Numbered from the stretch's first letter, positions 11,976 through 23,835 are shown. The stretch: 64,000 nt of DNA from Diphasiastrum complanatum (GCA_029204225.1 CM055103.1:732127-796126), one strand, 5' to 3'. Numbers and translations: made by a program. The notes: generated by a model not told the origin, from the letters alone.

Positions 11976-13579
11976 CTGCACAAACAGCAAAAGAATTAAA
12001 AGCATGTCATGAGTAGGCTCGTAAAAACTAGATAATTTTTAGACCCGAAAAGATAAAAATTTCTTTGTTCGTGAGGTCGAGATACGAAGCAAACAGTAAT
12101 TGCTATTAGCATGGGATAACAACATATAGATGAAATTGTTTGTTACAAACAATATGCAATTCTACCAAGACTTGTATGACTAACATGGAAAATATCTGAA
12201 AAATAATTATCATTCAATTTACCAGATAAATAATAGAAATATTTCAGGTTAGCACAACAAATTCAAATCATGGACAGAGCGCTGGAAAGTTGCATTGAAA
12301 AGGAGCTCCCAGAACATTCTGAAACTCCAAAACAAGGTGAAAAACAGTCTCTTTTTTTCAATTTCATGCATGATATTTCAAATAGATATGTGTATTGCGT
12401 AAACAAGAAGTTATATATAGACTACACATACAAAATACTAGAGTTTATGGAATCTGTATATTCTATGATGTCTAATATAGTTTCTATTAACATTGAATAT
12501 ACATTATTACAGTAAGTGTATGTAAACACATACTCAATGGTGTATTTTCTACCATGTAGATACATGACATATGCTATCTAGTATGTAGTATTAAGTTTGA
12601 ACCATACTTGTGTCGCATTCCGGAAAATTGCCGTATGAGAAAGGCAATGACAGCATCACGAAGAACTCAGAGCATAACAAGGTTCTTGATAGAACAAAAG
12701 ATACCAAAAAGTAGACAGGTATCTAACAAAGACCTAGTAGCATAGAACAATGGATGTAGAATACAGAAAGACCTATGCCATCAATGGAAAAACAATAACA
12801 ACTATGTGGAAATCAGTGATAATAAAATCCAATAGATTGTAATATCTAGTGAACTACATAGTGGACTTGCTTTTTTGACAGAATCCGAGCCAGAATTCAG
12901 GGGTAGTTCCATCGCTGCAAAATCAGATAGTTACTTCTGATTTTTGAGTGTAAAACACTGTCCTAGTACAGATCCAGCGCTGATAATATCTTCTGAAATT
13001 CTGAGATTTGGAATCCTTTAGAGGACTTTTAGTCTGATTTTTCGGAGCCACAGATCTGAAAGACAGATAGCGAGGGTAGTGAGTCAACAAAATCAGGATT
13101 GTAGATAATTTTTACGCCTTAAATCTGGACTTGGTGGGCCCATAGAACTGTTGGCCAGTCAGCGAGGTCTACAATTAAACAAATTCGGTTTTTTGCCTAC
13201 AGTTTAAGCTTGGAATTTGGTTTTTCAGAGCAGGCAGTTCAGCAAGCAGGGGCCTTCTCAAATTCGGATCTTGTACATCTGTTTTTTGACTCCAATCTGG
13301 GAAAATTTGATCTACCCGAGTTGTTGGCCTGACATCGAGGGTAAGGAGCAAGGGAAATCAGAGATTTGCTTGCATTTTGGCATCCTGGTTCCTGATTTTT
13401 TCCGGACAGCAGGTCTGCAAGCAGTTGAGGAAGAGCTGAGAGGGCTTTTCTTGATTCTCTCTGTGGAAGTATAGTTCTCAGAAAGAGCTAAGTTTTTCTT
13501 TCCTTTTTTTGTACAGTAGCAAATTAGTCTTTCTGACTTTTTCTTCAGAAGTTAAGGTACATCTCTTTCAGTTCTGAAA

Positions 13580-14443
13580 ATGACCACTCCTCAGGGACCT
13601 GATCAACCCCCGGAGAGAGGCATCGACGAACTTGAAACAGAAGCCTTGGCTTTCAGTAAAGGGAAAGAACCAATGGAAATGGAAGAACAGAAACAGTTTG
13701 CCGAAGAGCTCAACGAACTGGCTACCAAGGAGCAGTTTCTCCAATTGGTAACAGAAGTGGATGAACTGAAGTTGGCATTAGCCAATTTCAAGTCCAGTGT
13801 GGATGACTCGTTCGCTGAACTCAAAGGCTTGATTTTGAGTTCCGCGAAAGGAAGCCTTTCCTCCACTTCTCAGTTGTCCCCTTCTCCACTTCCATCAGTT
13901 TCGGGTGAGACTCTGCGGTCTCACCCCAGTGTCTTTCAAGATTTAAAGCCTCCTACTTTTATTGGGGAAGAGAAGGATAGAAACACAGATATTCTACAAA
14001 CCTTCCTCAGCAAATGGAAGAACATTCATGCTCTTAAACAGACCCCTGACCATTTGCAAGCAATTGAGGCCAGTCTTTCCTTAGGGCCCATGGCCTATAA
14101 GTGGTGGTTAAATCTCCAGGAGACTGGGCAGACTCCTCGGTCATGGAAAGCCTTTGAAGAAGCTTTCCTAAGAGAATTCCTACCGGAAAATGAACTTGAT
14201 AGAGCCTGGGAAGCCTGGGAAAGAACAATAATGGACAAGTCCCTAATCCAATATATCTCGCAGTACCGAGAAGCAATTTTAAATATTAAAAATATGGATG
14301 ATTATCAGAAAATCAGAGGGTTTGTCCGAGGCCTCAAAGATGAATATAAAGTAGAGGTCCAGAGAAACTCGCCTACTACCCTTGAGCAAGCTCTCAGATA
14401 TGCTCAAATCTATGAAGAGGGCGAGACAGCAGGCCGTTTCTGA
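13580..14443 (+). pseudogene. Gypsy A gag (capsid) reading frame
   Basis: The 287-residue frame begins MTTPQGPDQPPERG. It has a coiled-coil-like acidic N-terminus and a retrotransposon gag domain (FIGEEKDRNTDILQTFLSKW through MAYKWWLN, SWKAFEEAFLREF and GFVRGLKDEYKVEV). It ends by frameshift at about 14430: another frame continues EEPPQKDFQFKKKF, a basic tail, and a degenerate zinc knuckle (FCMGKGHTVRQCP near 14560-14600) that lacks the first Cys of CxxC. Normally gag is fused to or read through into pol in these elements. Confidence 0.85.
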
Positions 14444-14746
14444 GGAGCCTCCTCAAAAAGACTTTCAATTTAAAAAGAAATTTTTAAAAAGGAAAAAAGA
14501 AGATCAATTTAAAAGTGAAGCTCCTCAGAAGCGCCCTTCACTCATACAGCCCTGAAAACCAGAAGATTTTGTATGGGCAAGGGACACACAGTCAGACAGT
14601 GTCCCAAGGGGCCTTTCAAAAAAGATAAAAAAGATAAGAAACAAGTTCATCTTGTTCAAACTAAAAGTTTCCCCAGTGACTCGGCAGCTTCCGAGATCAA
14701 AGTGTATCATGAAGATCATGCACACTGTTGCTAGCTGACCTCTGCA

Positions 14747-15547
14747 ATGCTAGCGAGACCCTTCAGTTTTGGGCCGCATGACCTAGTATGTATGCATGGG
14801 AAAGTTGGTAACCAATCAGTAAGAGTTATGGTTGATGATGGGGCAACCCATAATTTCATCAACTACACCCTGGTTAAAAAACTTAAACTTCCAGAAGTAC
14901 CTAGTCAGCATAGGTACATAGTTTCACTAGCTAAGGGTGAAGATAAGAAAATCTGGAAAACTATGGTAAGTAATTTAAATCTTGGTATTTAGGGGTACCA
15001 AGATGAAATAAACTTTCAGATAATGCACCTGGATCGCACAGACATTGTTCTCGGGAGAGATTGGCTCTACAGTTTAGGACCTTCCCACCACAGAAATTAT
15101 CAGGAGAACACCCTCAGTTTTCAGCATAAAGGCCAAGAGATCCAGTTGCATGGGGAGCATGATGTTCCCAACAGTCCTATGGTCTGCAGTTCAGAGCTCT
15201 GTCAGCTAATCGGAGACGACGACCATCAGGTATTCTTATGTGACTTTCAGTTTATTCCTGAAGTTTCTATTTCTAGTTCTATACAGCAGAAAATCAGTAA
15301 ATTAGAAACTTTATTGTCTAAATTTAAAGATGTTTTTCCTGAAGATTTGCCACATGGTTTGCCACCTAGCAGAGAGGTAGATCATGTAATAAACCTAGTA
15401 CCAGGTACAGCACCTGTTTCTAAACCTCCGTATCGGGTCAGCCGAACAGAGGATGAGGAAATAACTAGGCAGTTAACAGATTATCTTGGAAAAGGCCAAA
15501 TTCAGACCAGTAGTTCACCACGGGCCTCACCAGTCCTTTTTGGTTGA
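14747..15547 (+). pseudogene. Gypsy A protease and pre-RT segment, broken by TAG
   Basis: Retropepsin motif MVDDGATHNFI at about 14829-14861, then the flap/second loop, then DIVLGRDWLYSLGP at about 15038-15079. A TAG at 14990-14992 interrupts the same frame. The active-site triad is D-D-G here rather than the D-S/T-G usual for aspartic proteases; this may be a family variant. Downstream, LPHGLPPSREVDHVINL and KPPYRVS are the typical lead-in to gypsy RT. The frame ends at a one-base shift near 15541. Confidence 0.82.
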
Positions 15548-16925
15548 AAAGAAAGAGGGGTCTATGCGTCTTTGCGTAGATTACAGAGCCCTCAATAAAG
15601 TCACAATAAAGAATAAATATCCTATGCCTCGGGCAGACGAGTTGTTTGATCAACTCGACGGGGCTAAATTTTTCAGTAAAATAGACCTCAGATCGGGATA
15701 CCATCAGGTCCGTATAAAATCGGAAGATGTCCTGAAAACAACCTTTAGGACTCGTCATGGTCATTATGAGTTTAAGGTGATGCCATTTGGGCTCACAAAT
15801 GCTCCAGCTACCTTTATGACCTTGACGAACAGTGTCTTCAGACCATACTTGGGTAAGTTTGTAGTCGTATTTTTAGATGACATCCTCGTCTACAGCAAAA
15901 CGAGGAAGGAGCATCTAAAACACCTCAGAAAGGTGTTTCGACTGCTCAGAAAGCATAAGCTTTATGCTAAACAATCCAAGTGTGTTGAAGAAGTAGCATA
16001 TTTGGGTCACATTATCTCGTCAGATGGGATTAAAATGGACCCGAATAAGGTTAAAGCCATACTCAGTTGGCTGAGACCTCAGAATATTTTGGAACTTCAG
16101 ATCTTTCTTGGTTTGGCGGGATATTACAGACGATTTGTCAAGGAATATGCTCAGATAGCAATTCCCATGACAAATCTTCTTAACGGGAAGGGAAAGGAGT
16201 TCATTTGGGAGTCCGCACAGCAGGAGAGCTTTGATGCTCTCAAAACAGCCTTAGCTACAGCACCAGTTTCAAAAGTCGTCGACCCCAATCAGCAATTTGT
16301 GGTCGAAACAGATGCTAGCGACTTTGCAGTAGGTGCTGTGCTAACTCAGGGTGGACGACCAGTTTCGTTAGAGAGTAAAAAACTCGAGCCAGCTCAGACT
16401 AGATATAGTGCCTATGAAAAGGAACTCTTTTCTATAGTCCATGCCCTTAAGACTTGGAGGCATTATTTGTATGGTGCCAACTTTGAGGTCCTAACAGACC
16501 ATGAAAGTCTCAGATACCTTTGCAATCAACCTGAGCTCAGAGGTCGGAAAGCTCGTTGGGCAGAGTTGATGCAAGAGTTTGATATGTCTATCAGATATAG
16601 ATGGGGGAAATTCAATACAGTAGCAGATGCCCTTAGCAGAATGCGGATGATAAACGAGCTGAGTTTTACTCAGATTCGTAATGAGTTACTCGAGTCCTTG
16701 AGAGGGAGTGCCAGCATGATGCATTCTTCTCTACTATCTGGAACTCAGTCCAGAGCAGACAGTTACAGACTCCAGAACCAGTTCCCGGGGCTGGTGCCAA
16801 TTCATCCAAGAATACGGCAGCTTCCGTTGATGATGATGATGAGTCTGAGTATACGTCGTCAGATGACGTTGAGGATTCTGAGCGTATATTACCCAAGCAA
16901 ACCCCAGTGGTTGAGGGTCAGTTGA
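15530..16925 (+). pseudogene. Gypsy A reverse transcriptase and RNase H
   Basis: RT motifs in order: [44 protein letters not shown] and the catalytic FLDDILVYS. RNase H follows with [42 protein letters not shown] and the closing VADALSRM. One extra base near 15541 separates it from the protease frame. After about 16750 a second shift occurs: another frame reads an acidic spacer ([20 protein letters not shown]), then QGFKWKQHSIQDEYLLYRD, the start of the integrase. Sequence up to 16625 is well conserved, so decay is moderate. Confidence 0.9.
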
Positions 16926-16988
16926 CTCAAGGATTCAAATGGAAACAGCACTCCATTCAGGATGAGTACTTGCTCTATAGAGATAGAG

Positions 16989-17113
16989 GCCAATTCGAAA
17001 TTTTTTTTAAACAGTAACCGATTCAATCAGGTTTCCTGATTTGAATCGGCCAATTCGAATTGGACCGATTTGAAGCGCGATTCCTTGTTCAAATTGCCGA
17101 TTCGTGAAACATT
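16989..17113 (-). mobile_element. hAT-like short element, left half (now inverted)
   Basis: Read on the minus strand this begins CAATGTTTCACGAATCGG and continues with iterated GATTCG/CGAATCGGCCAATTCGAA palindromes to an oligo-A/T tract. The 8 bases bordering the CAATG end are CTTGAGGC (plus strand), the exact reverse complement of the GCCTCAAG bordering the matching half at 17972. The TGTTTC-type end and 8-bp duplication suggest the hAT superfamily; no transposase is present. Confidence 0.6.
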
Positions 17114-17583
17114 GCTTGAGGCCTAGATTTACGTCCCGACCTAACCACAAATGGAAGAGCTCTTCATTCTCTAGGAGAGAATGAATGAGAAGCTCTTGGA
17201 GATCCACCTCTATATACATAGTGCAGGTGTGGTCACCTCCGACCAAAGGGGTCACACTTGACCAACGACACGTCTCAGTTGTGACGCAGGTCCTTAACAA
17301 AGGGTCACCTCCTGCTGATAGGACGTTGACACGTGGCACCAGAGGACTGGTAGCATGCAACTGCCAAGTGTCGGCCACGTGGCACTGACGTGGCCGATTG
17401 CACGTCGGGACCCAACTGGGGGCCCTGTCCTGCTGACTGTGTTAGGCCCGCCATGGCTATGGACCGTGCTGGGGCACAGTGACTCACATCGTCTTGCCCT
17501 GTTGGTCGTGTACGCTGGACACGACTCTGACTGTGGTACTTGACCTATCTGTGTTCTCTAGGGTTCGGCATTGGTCACTCTCC
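17114..17583 (-). mobile_element. Gypsy A polypurine tract and 5' part of 3' LTR (inverted)
   Basis: Just after the chromodomain stop on the minus strand is a purine run (AAAGGGGAGGGAGAG, about 17569-17583), then TGACCAATGCCG, a plausible LTR start. The block is GC-rich and contains CACGTGGC-type motifs and a TATA-like TATGTATATAGAGG near 17205-17220. Its continuation lies at 17973-18355 on the plus strand. The LTR start is inferred, not confirmed by a second copy. Confidence 0.6.
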
Positions 17584-17590
17584 CTCCCCT

Positions 17591-17880
17591 TTAAGAATCG
17601 TCTTGGTCCTTTAAGACAAAGTCTGGAAAAATCTTGCGAAGGATGCTGCCTCTTTCCCAAGTGGCATTTCCAATAGGCTGATCATTCCACTTGACCATAT
17701 ATTCTCGGTATAGAGTATGACGAGTCTGCATCTCTTTACTATCAAGAATCTCCTTTGGTTCATGTGGAGGTTGCTGAGGATCCAATGGGAGAACTAGAAC
17801 ATTGTCCTCTCCTCTACCAGATTTTCTGATCTGGTTAAGGCTTTTCGTAACTGACTTACATGAAGGACCTAAACCAGAAA
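17591..17880 (-). pseudogene. Gypsy integrase C-terminus with chromodomain (inverted block)
   Basis: On the minus strand one frame reads VLHVSQLRKALTRSENLVEE (the integrase C-terminal GPY-type tail). A shifted frame reads PHEPKEILDSKEMQTRHTLY followed by REYMVKWNDQPIGNATWE, a recognisable chromodomain core (YLVKWKG..ATWE), ending at a stop at 17591. Chromodomains define chromovirus-type gypsy elements and target insertion to chromatin marks. A frameshift near 17815 separates the two parts. The orientation is opposite to the RT that it should follow. Confidence 0.85.
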
Positions 17881-17881
17881 G

Positions 17882-17972
17882 TGAAAAAAAATGTTCGAAT
17901 TGGCCGATTCGAACCTAACCTGGCCGGTTCAAACCGGTCGAATCGGCCAATTCGAACCAGTCCATGAAACAC
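17882..17972 (+). mobile_element. hAT-like short element, right half
   Basis: Starts with an oligo-A tract and TTCGAATTGGCCGATTCGAA, carries CCGGTTCAAACCGG and CGAATCGGCCAATTCGAA palindromes, and ends CCATGAAACACTG followed by GCCTCAAG. The reverse complement of the end (CAGTGTTTCATGG) matches the other half's CAATGTTTCACG. Confidence 0.6.
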
Positions 17973-18355
17973 TGGCCTCAAGATGAAGGTAGGTGAGGGT
18001 CAAGGGTAAGGCATGGTGGTATGGGACACCATGGCTTATCGGAGATCCAAGCTTGCTTGATGGTGGTCTATGGCTCCAGTGCACGGGGGAGAGGTGGTAG
18101 TACCTCTATGGATGGGCGGTAACGAAGCGTTCGTCACCTGAATGTCTTAGCAATGACCAGACTCGACGATGGGGTTTCTAATAGGACACTTGAGGGAGGC
18201 CGTTGCACTTCATCTCTCATCTCTCTTATTGTGTGCTCTCTTGTATTGTGCAAGCTTCTTGAATACAAGCAACAGTGTTCTCTCTCCCTCCTCTCTGTAT
18301 GGCTTGAATGGCTTGCTTTGTGCTCTAATCTTCAACATGTTGAACTAAAAGCTAT
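17973..18355 (+). mobile_element. Probable remainder of gypsy A 3' LTR
   Basis: It follows the second copy of the 8-bp target site GCCTCAAG, so it should be the direct continuation of the LTR interrupted by the hAT-like insert. It has LTR-like pyrimidine-rich CTCTCATCTCTCTTATTG. The 3' border (perhaps TTCAACA near 18340) is a guess because no second LTR is in the window. Confidence 0.45.
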
Positions 18356-20849
18356 AACATGAGAAGTGTAGACCACAAATGTTGAATAGCAACATAAAGC
18401 TCTATCAAGCTACACAAATGGACCAACAATGTCAAAGGAAGAACACATCATGTGCATTGTTGGCAATGAGTCCTATCAAAATAGTGTTGCAAACATGTTT
18501 GTTACCAAGAATGACACATAAGGTATCAACATGGATATCCTTACACCAACTATGCAATGTACCAACAAGTACATCATACACCGTTGTTGCTTGTAGACCA
18601 GAATGGGCCAGTAATGCGATATAAAGCACCAAGTTGTACAATGTAAACAAACAAAGAATGATGTCATATCTTGGCTGCATAAAGATGAGTACAACAGCTA
18701 TTAAATGCTAGTACCATGCCTCTACCAATGTGCATCATAAAAAGTTTGCTACTCCAAATGCATAGAGAAACTCTACTAGCATGAAGCACTAGAACACTAC
18801 TACACAGGTGTAGGATGTGAAATCAACTCATAACTTTGCAAATGTGTCACTCTGATGGTCCAAGGGTGCCAGAGCCAATTAAAAACATCACTAGTAGAGA
18901 CATCACATGGAATCGGATCCCAAAATAAAATATCAGAGCACTAAACACAAGTGTATGTGCTACGAATGTGTATGGTCTCGTAGCATTGCCTAGAAAAATA
19001 TCAATTTCCTCATCATAGCCAATTAGAAGTTGTCCATGCAAAATGTATGGAGCAAGGATGTTGTGGCCCAACAATAGGCATCTGCCACATCATGCTGATC
19101 CCACATGTACATTGAAAATTTATGTTAGAAGGTAACAATAAGACTTTGCGACGTATAAGAAAGTATCATGCTAGTTGAATAGACCAATTGTGCCAAATGA
19201 ATGTACTAGGAACAATAGTCCTGATAGTCCAAATGTGGCTAACTGCACATACACCAAGCCACCCTAAAGAATGAATAGTACAAGAGAGATATAGATATAT
19301 GATTATGCTGCCACTATGCCAATTTCATAGAACAAGAGTGACAAGGGAATGCATACATATACCTACATAGAGATCCCAATGCAACTAAAAGCACCATGGA
19401 TGCCAAGTAGCCTCAAGAACATCTAGAGTAACAACATCCCAAAAAATGAAAAAATTATGCTCACAACAATGACCCTGAGTCCATACCTTGGGTACAAAGT
19501 GTGGGTGCGCTAGACGTGTGGGTACCCCATTATACTGATCATGTGACTTAGGTGCAACCTCCAAAGCAATGGCAATACCAAAGATTGTAGACTGATCTAA
19601 CTATTTTGAGATATGAATTTATGCGTCTGAAACAATAATAAGACTTACCATGAAATTTTGGAGCTACTGCCTAACGAAGGCAAGATCGTCTAGAGATAAC
19701 TTCACGATGATGGCTGAGGATGCTCATTTGTAGGCAAAATCATAAACTTGTTGCTAGTTTGAGTAGATTGCGACCAACAATTAAATGACAGAGACTTCGT
19801 GTAGTTCTTGTGTAGGTGCACAGTGGACCGGCAAAGAGGATGGTAGTTGTTTAAATATACTTTTTCTTTTACAATACAATTCTCAACAAAAAAATTTAAA
19901 GTAAGAAGGCAAGAATGTTCATGACATTGAGAAAGGGCCAAGTTTGGCAGTCTTAGTGAACAATAAACAAAAAAGACTAGAATCAAACTGGATGTTTTTT
20001 ATAAGCACTGTGAAAGGAATTGTTTTACAAGATTGGGTTGTCTCCCTCACTAGACAAAGAGCCAAACTAAATCAAAGTAAAAGAGAATAAATTTACAACA
20101 AGCTAAATAACTGGATAGGCAACGAAGTGACAAATCTTAAAGATTGGTCTGCCGCACTTCTAGACGTCAGATTGACGAGCTATAAAGTGCAACACAAGCG
20201 ACTCACTATAGAAAGACGAATGATTCAAAAAGTCAAAAAAAATGAAACAGAAAAGTACAACATGAAAACTAGTAAAAGTTGAAGAAGTATAAATCTTAAT
20301 AAGTGGACTTACAGCAATCCTAATCAAGATTTATAAAGTGCAATAGAAGCACCCTAAATACAACATTATTAGAGGCTCAAAAACCAATTCTGACAAAAAA
20401 GGGTCAGGACGTACCAGTCTAGAACGTGTTAAAAAAAAAATGCCCTAAAAAAGACCTAAATTGTTAGGTACTAAAAAACAAATGAGCCAATTTCTAGGAG
20501 CACTATTTGTATGGATGGAGGGTGTACTTTTGGCCTCATGGATCCAACAACACTGATCTGAAATCTGAAACAATGAGCATTCTGCTGATCAACTATTGTT
20601 TTATCCTAGTTTGTTGGAAGCATATGTTGGCCTACTGTTCGATCGACGTTGACTTTACATGCCATGCATATCCAATTTGGATACATCCGAACAATAAACA
20701 TTTTTTGACAGTTTGATCAATGTGAAAAAAACTCTTTTATTGAGTAAGCAATCAGACCCAAGTTTCAAGGGGTTCAAAGATGTTGACTACAATGAAATAG
20801 ATCATTTTTTGGTAACTATGGACATTGCATGAAGGTGATTCACTTGTTT

Positions 20850-20965
20850 TTTGAGCCTAAGATAGTACTAGATCAAATGGAAAGGTGGCTAAGAGATTCC
20901 ATTAACTTTGAGTACTTGCTTAGGTGGAAAGGTCACCAAAATAGAAAAAATTTAAGAGAGCATTG
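20850..20965 (+). pseudogene. Decayed gypsy chromodomain relic
   Basis: A plus-strand frame gives EPKIVLDQMERWLRDS then INFEYLLRWKGHQ. This fits the plant chromovirus pattern LEPExILDRRxRxLRNR followed by YLVKWKGxP. The surroundings are otherwise unrecognisable. Confidence 0.6.
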
Positions 20966-21204
20966 AAAGCCTAACAAAGAATTGAGCTAACTTGATTCAT
21001 AAGGACATAAATGTCTACAAGGAGGAAAGTTTGGTACATCAATAACTAATTGTGGTTACTTAATGTCTACCCTCAAGTCAAGCGAAGCCCAATAAGGTTA
21101 GGCTCTAATTGGTGGTTAGCAACCGAGGTAAGTGATAGTTGGTCATGATTAGGTGGTAGCCCGAGGTCATTTAGAGGACACCCAATGTAGGAGCAAGTCT
21201 TAGT

Positions 21205-21260
21205 TGCGTTGGAACGGCGTTCCGAAACATCGGAACCCGGAAAAAAAAAAAAAAAAAACA
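21205..21260 (+). repeat. Palindromic GGAACGGCGTTCC block with oligo-A
   Basis: Contains the palindrome-like GGAACGGCGTTCC, then GAAACATCGGAACCCGG and a run of 19 A. Composition and the GAAACAYYG word resemble the hAT-like halves at 17.0 and 17.9 kb. Confidence 0.5.
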
Positions 21261-21570
21261 TTCACAACCATTGGAACCCAAGTAGGAGACCCAGTAACTA
21301 GGAGCAATAGTAGACTTCAAAATCTAAGGAGTTATATTGTACGTGTTGAGGAAGGACTGCTATCAAGAGAGGAAATCAAACCTCATGAGGATCAAGTTTT
21401 GTCACTTTGAAGTTTGAAATTTGGATTAAGCTTGCTTCAATTACCAGTAATTGCTCGTCCTATGTGTGTTAAAGAACACAATATCTTGCATTACGTGCAA
21501 CAAGGTACTACTCAGTAGAATAAGACTTAAAGATCTATCAGAACATCTTCCAGGTGCACAGATACTTGTC

Positions 21571-21672
21571 CCATAACCATAGAGTGTAGATGACTGTTCA
21601 ATGTAACATAACCATAGAGTGTAGATGACTGTTCAGTGTAGATGACTGTTCAATGTAGATGACTGTTCAATG
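21571..21672 (+). repeat. Minisatellite, 18-bp unit TGTAGATGACTGTTCAAX
   Basis: Four copies of GTAGATGACTGTTCA between about 21586 and 21669; the longer flank CATAACCATAGAGTGTAG is also present twice. Confidence 0.85.
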
Positions 21673-23345
21673 TTAGGATGTTAATCAACGCTTTGCATGA
21701 TTGAAAACTGTAGCAAAGCAAACTTGGTTCTAATGCAACTACGTGTAAAATTTGTTTAATATTCTTAATACCTAATATCTTTCATTGTTTTTTGAACTTT
21801 CTAGGCTTTTTTCTAGGACACCTAAAAAAAAACTTAAAAGGCATTCCAAAACAGAACGTTACGAAGATTGAAACTCTACATTTCAGAACCCAGTGCATCT
21901 ATGGAGCAGGTACACAATAAGAGGTACAGGGGGCATCAAATTGGAGCATTCCTACTGATTAAGCTTGAATTGATGAGATCTCAGTAATCTTCCAATGTAG
22001 ACAAGGCATCTCCTCTAAGGAATGAGCTATGGTGGTCTAGAATGCCATAGCTATTGCTTAGTGAATTGATCTATTGCTTAGTGGATTGATCGATGACGTG
22101 AAGGAGTGGCAAGAATAGCATGCCAGTTGAAACTTTGCTTTTGCACCATCACTACGTAATGCCTTGAAGGTGAATGTAATGATTTTCCCATACAAACGTA
22201 CACCGGGCTTATAATGTCATACAAACGTATTTCTATTAAGATGAAAACTTTCAAGGAGAAATAGGTTCTCACTTGTACACAGTTGCATCTCAAGAAAACT
22301 AAACACTTGAGACCCATGGGACTATTGAATCCATTGGAAAGGTCATACAATTCAATCTCAATCATTATTCTAACATAGGGAATAGTTGTTCCTCCCACTT
22401 TAACATAATAAAAATGCTTTCTCAATGACTCGGCACCTCGTGCCCATTTATAGTGTGTGTGTTACTTTCTCAATGTGAGTTACTAAAGGAAGGTAGTCAC
22501 AATTATGTGACCTCCTACATTACTAGGACTATCTAATTCCATGTAGACACCCGGTGGCAGTGTTAATCTAGCCAAAATGCATCAAATAGCACAAGAATAT
22601 TTAGTTGATATCACCTATCAAAAATTGACCAACACTAAGAATAAGCTATTCAAGATCAACATTGGACTAAGGCGACTTGGTTACTACCCTTTGTCTTAAG
22701 GCCACTTGGTCATTAGTCTCCAACTACTAAGGCATTTGCGCATTAAGCTTATCGAGTTGGAGATTTAGAGCCCTCCAAAACTAAGTTGGATCTAAAAGAG
22801 ACCCTAATCATAGTGCAAAACTCTCTATAAAGCTTCCTTTTGTTAGGCCTCTTTATCAAAGAGTACAAGTCCCTTACTAAGAGTCCAATCCTAGCCATTG
22901 ACCCTTCACAAGGAGTTAACTCCTTCCCCATTCCACTTGAATTCGTATAGGTAAGATCAGTTATAGCTTGCATTTGGCACTTGGAAAGGGCATGTCCGAC
23001 TCACCATCTCTTGCATTCTTTCATGCTTGGTTCACTACATTCCCTATCTAAAATAGATCAAAATCGATTTTGACATTGATTGTGCTACTTCATAAGTGAC
23101 AATCGACATTCTCATGATGAATTTTTCTCCAATCTCATGCATCCCATAATGGATTCTCTTCCAATTGCACACAATTTTCTATCATGGTGTAATCTCTTCC
23201 ACTTGCAACTAATGATCTACTCCCAGATATTGCATTTATGAGTGACTTCCATCTACAGTTGAAAACACGGAGTTTTCTAGTGCACACAACCTTTCGGAGG
23301 CCAATCTAAGCAAGGGCCACAATAAATTGAAAGTTATTAATTTCC

Positions 23346-23821
23346 TGTTAGAGTCCAATTATGACTCTATCACGACCTTGGCATGGCCGGTTACCAAAGG
23401 GCCTGAGGCCAAGTATTGGCAAGGGCCGGTGACCGAGGAGGACATCTGTCCCAAGTTGGGACCGGTGCGTCACGAGCAGTGACCCGATGTGGCCGTCTGA
23501 CAAGTTGTCAGAGATGCGGTGTGTCTTGACCGTCGGGACCCTAGCCGTCAGTGACGAGATGCTAGCCGGCAAGTAGTCGAGGTGACCAAGAGAGTCACAG
23601 GTCTTTGGCGAGGCACGGGGGTGGTACCCTATGAGTCACTCAGTATTCACAGGTCACAGGGGCTAGGCATGCCAAGTGGACTGATCACCCACAGGTGGAT
23701 GCCATGTGCCAGTTGATGGGAATAGCAAGTAGAAGGACTCGAGGGGGTGCGTATGGTTGGGAGGTTCATTCTACACACCGGCTTCTAGGATTCACGAGCT
23801 TGGAGAGACTGGCTTGTGACA
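23346..23821 (+). mobile_element. Gypsy B 5' LTR
   Basis: A 476-bp GC-rich block beginning TGTTAGAGTCC and ending TTGTGACA. It starts TG and ends CA, with the short inverted ends TGTTA/TGACA. It is followed after two bases by a primer-binding site at 23824-23835. No 3' partner is present in the window. Confidence 0.75.
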
Positions 23822-23823
23822 AT

Positions 23824-23835
23824 TGGTATCAGAGC
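23824..23835 (+). promoter_or_regulatory. Gypsy B primer-binding site (initiator tRNA-Met type)
   Basis: TGGTATCAGAGC, complementary to the 3' end of plant initiator tRNA-Met, lies two bases after the LTR end and upstream of a long leader and gag. Confidence 0.85.

Larger units (their letters stand above)
12880..18355 (+). mobile_element. Ty3/gypsy (chromovirus-type) element A, rearranged
   Basis: In order on the plus strand: an untranslated leader (about 12880-13579), gag, a damaged zinc knuckle, protease, RT, RNase H and the start of integrase (about 16990). The inverted C-terminal integrase/chromodomain, polypurine tract and part of an LTR follow (17880 down to 17114), then the rest of the LTR in normal orientation (17973 to about 18355). 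Most of the integrase core is missing. No 5' LTR or primer-binding site could be found, so the left end is uncertain. It sits antisense in the SF3A1 intron. Confidence 0.8.

Noticed and set aside
22078-22425. 115-residue minus-strand frame in the SF3A1 intron
   Set aside because: No recognisable motif, unsupported start, internal near-repeats typical of chance frames in repeat DNA.
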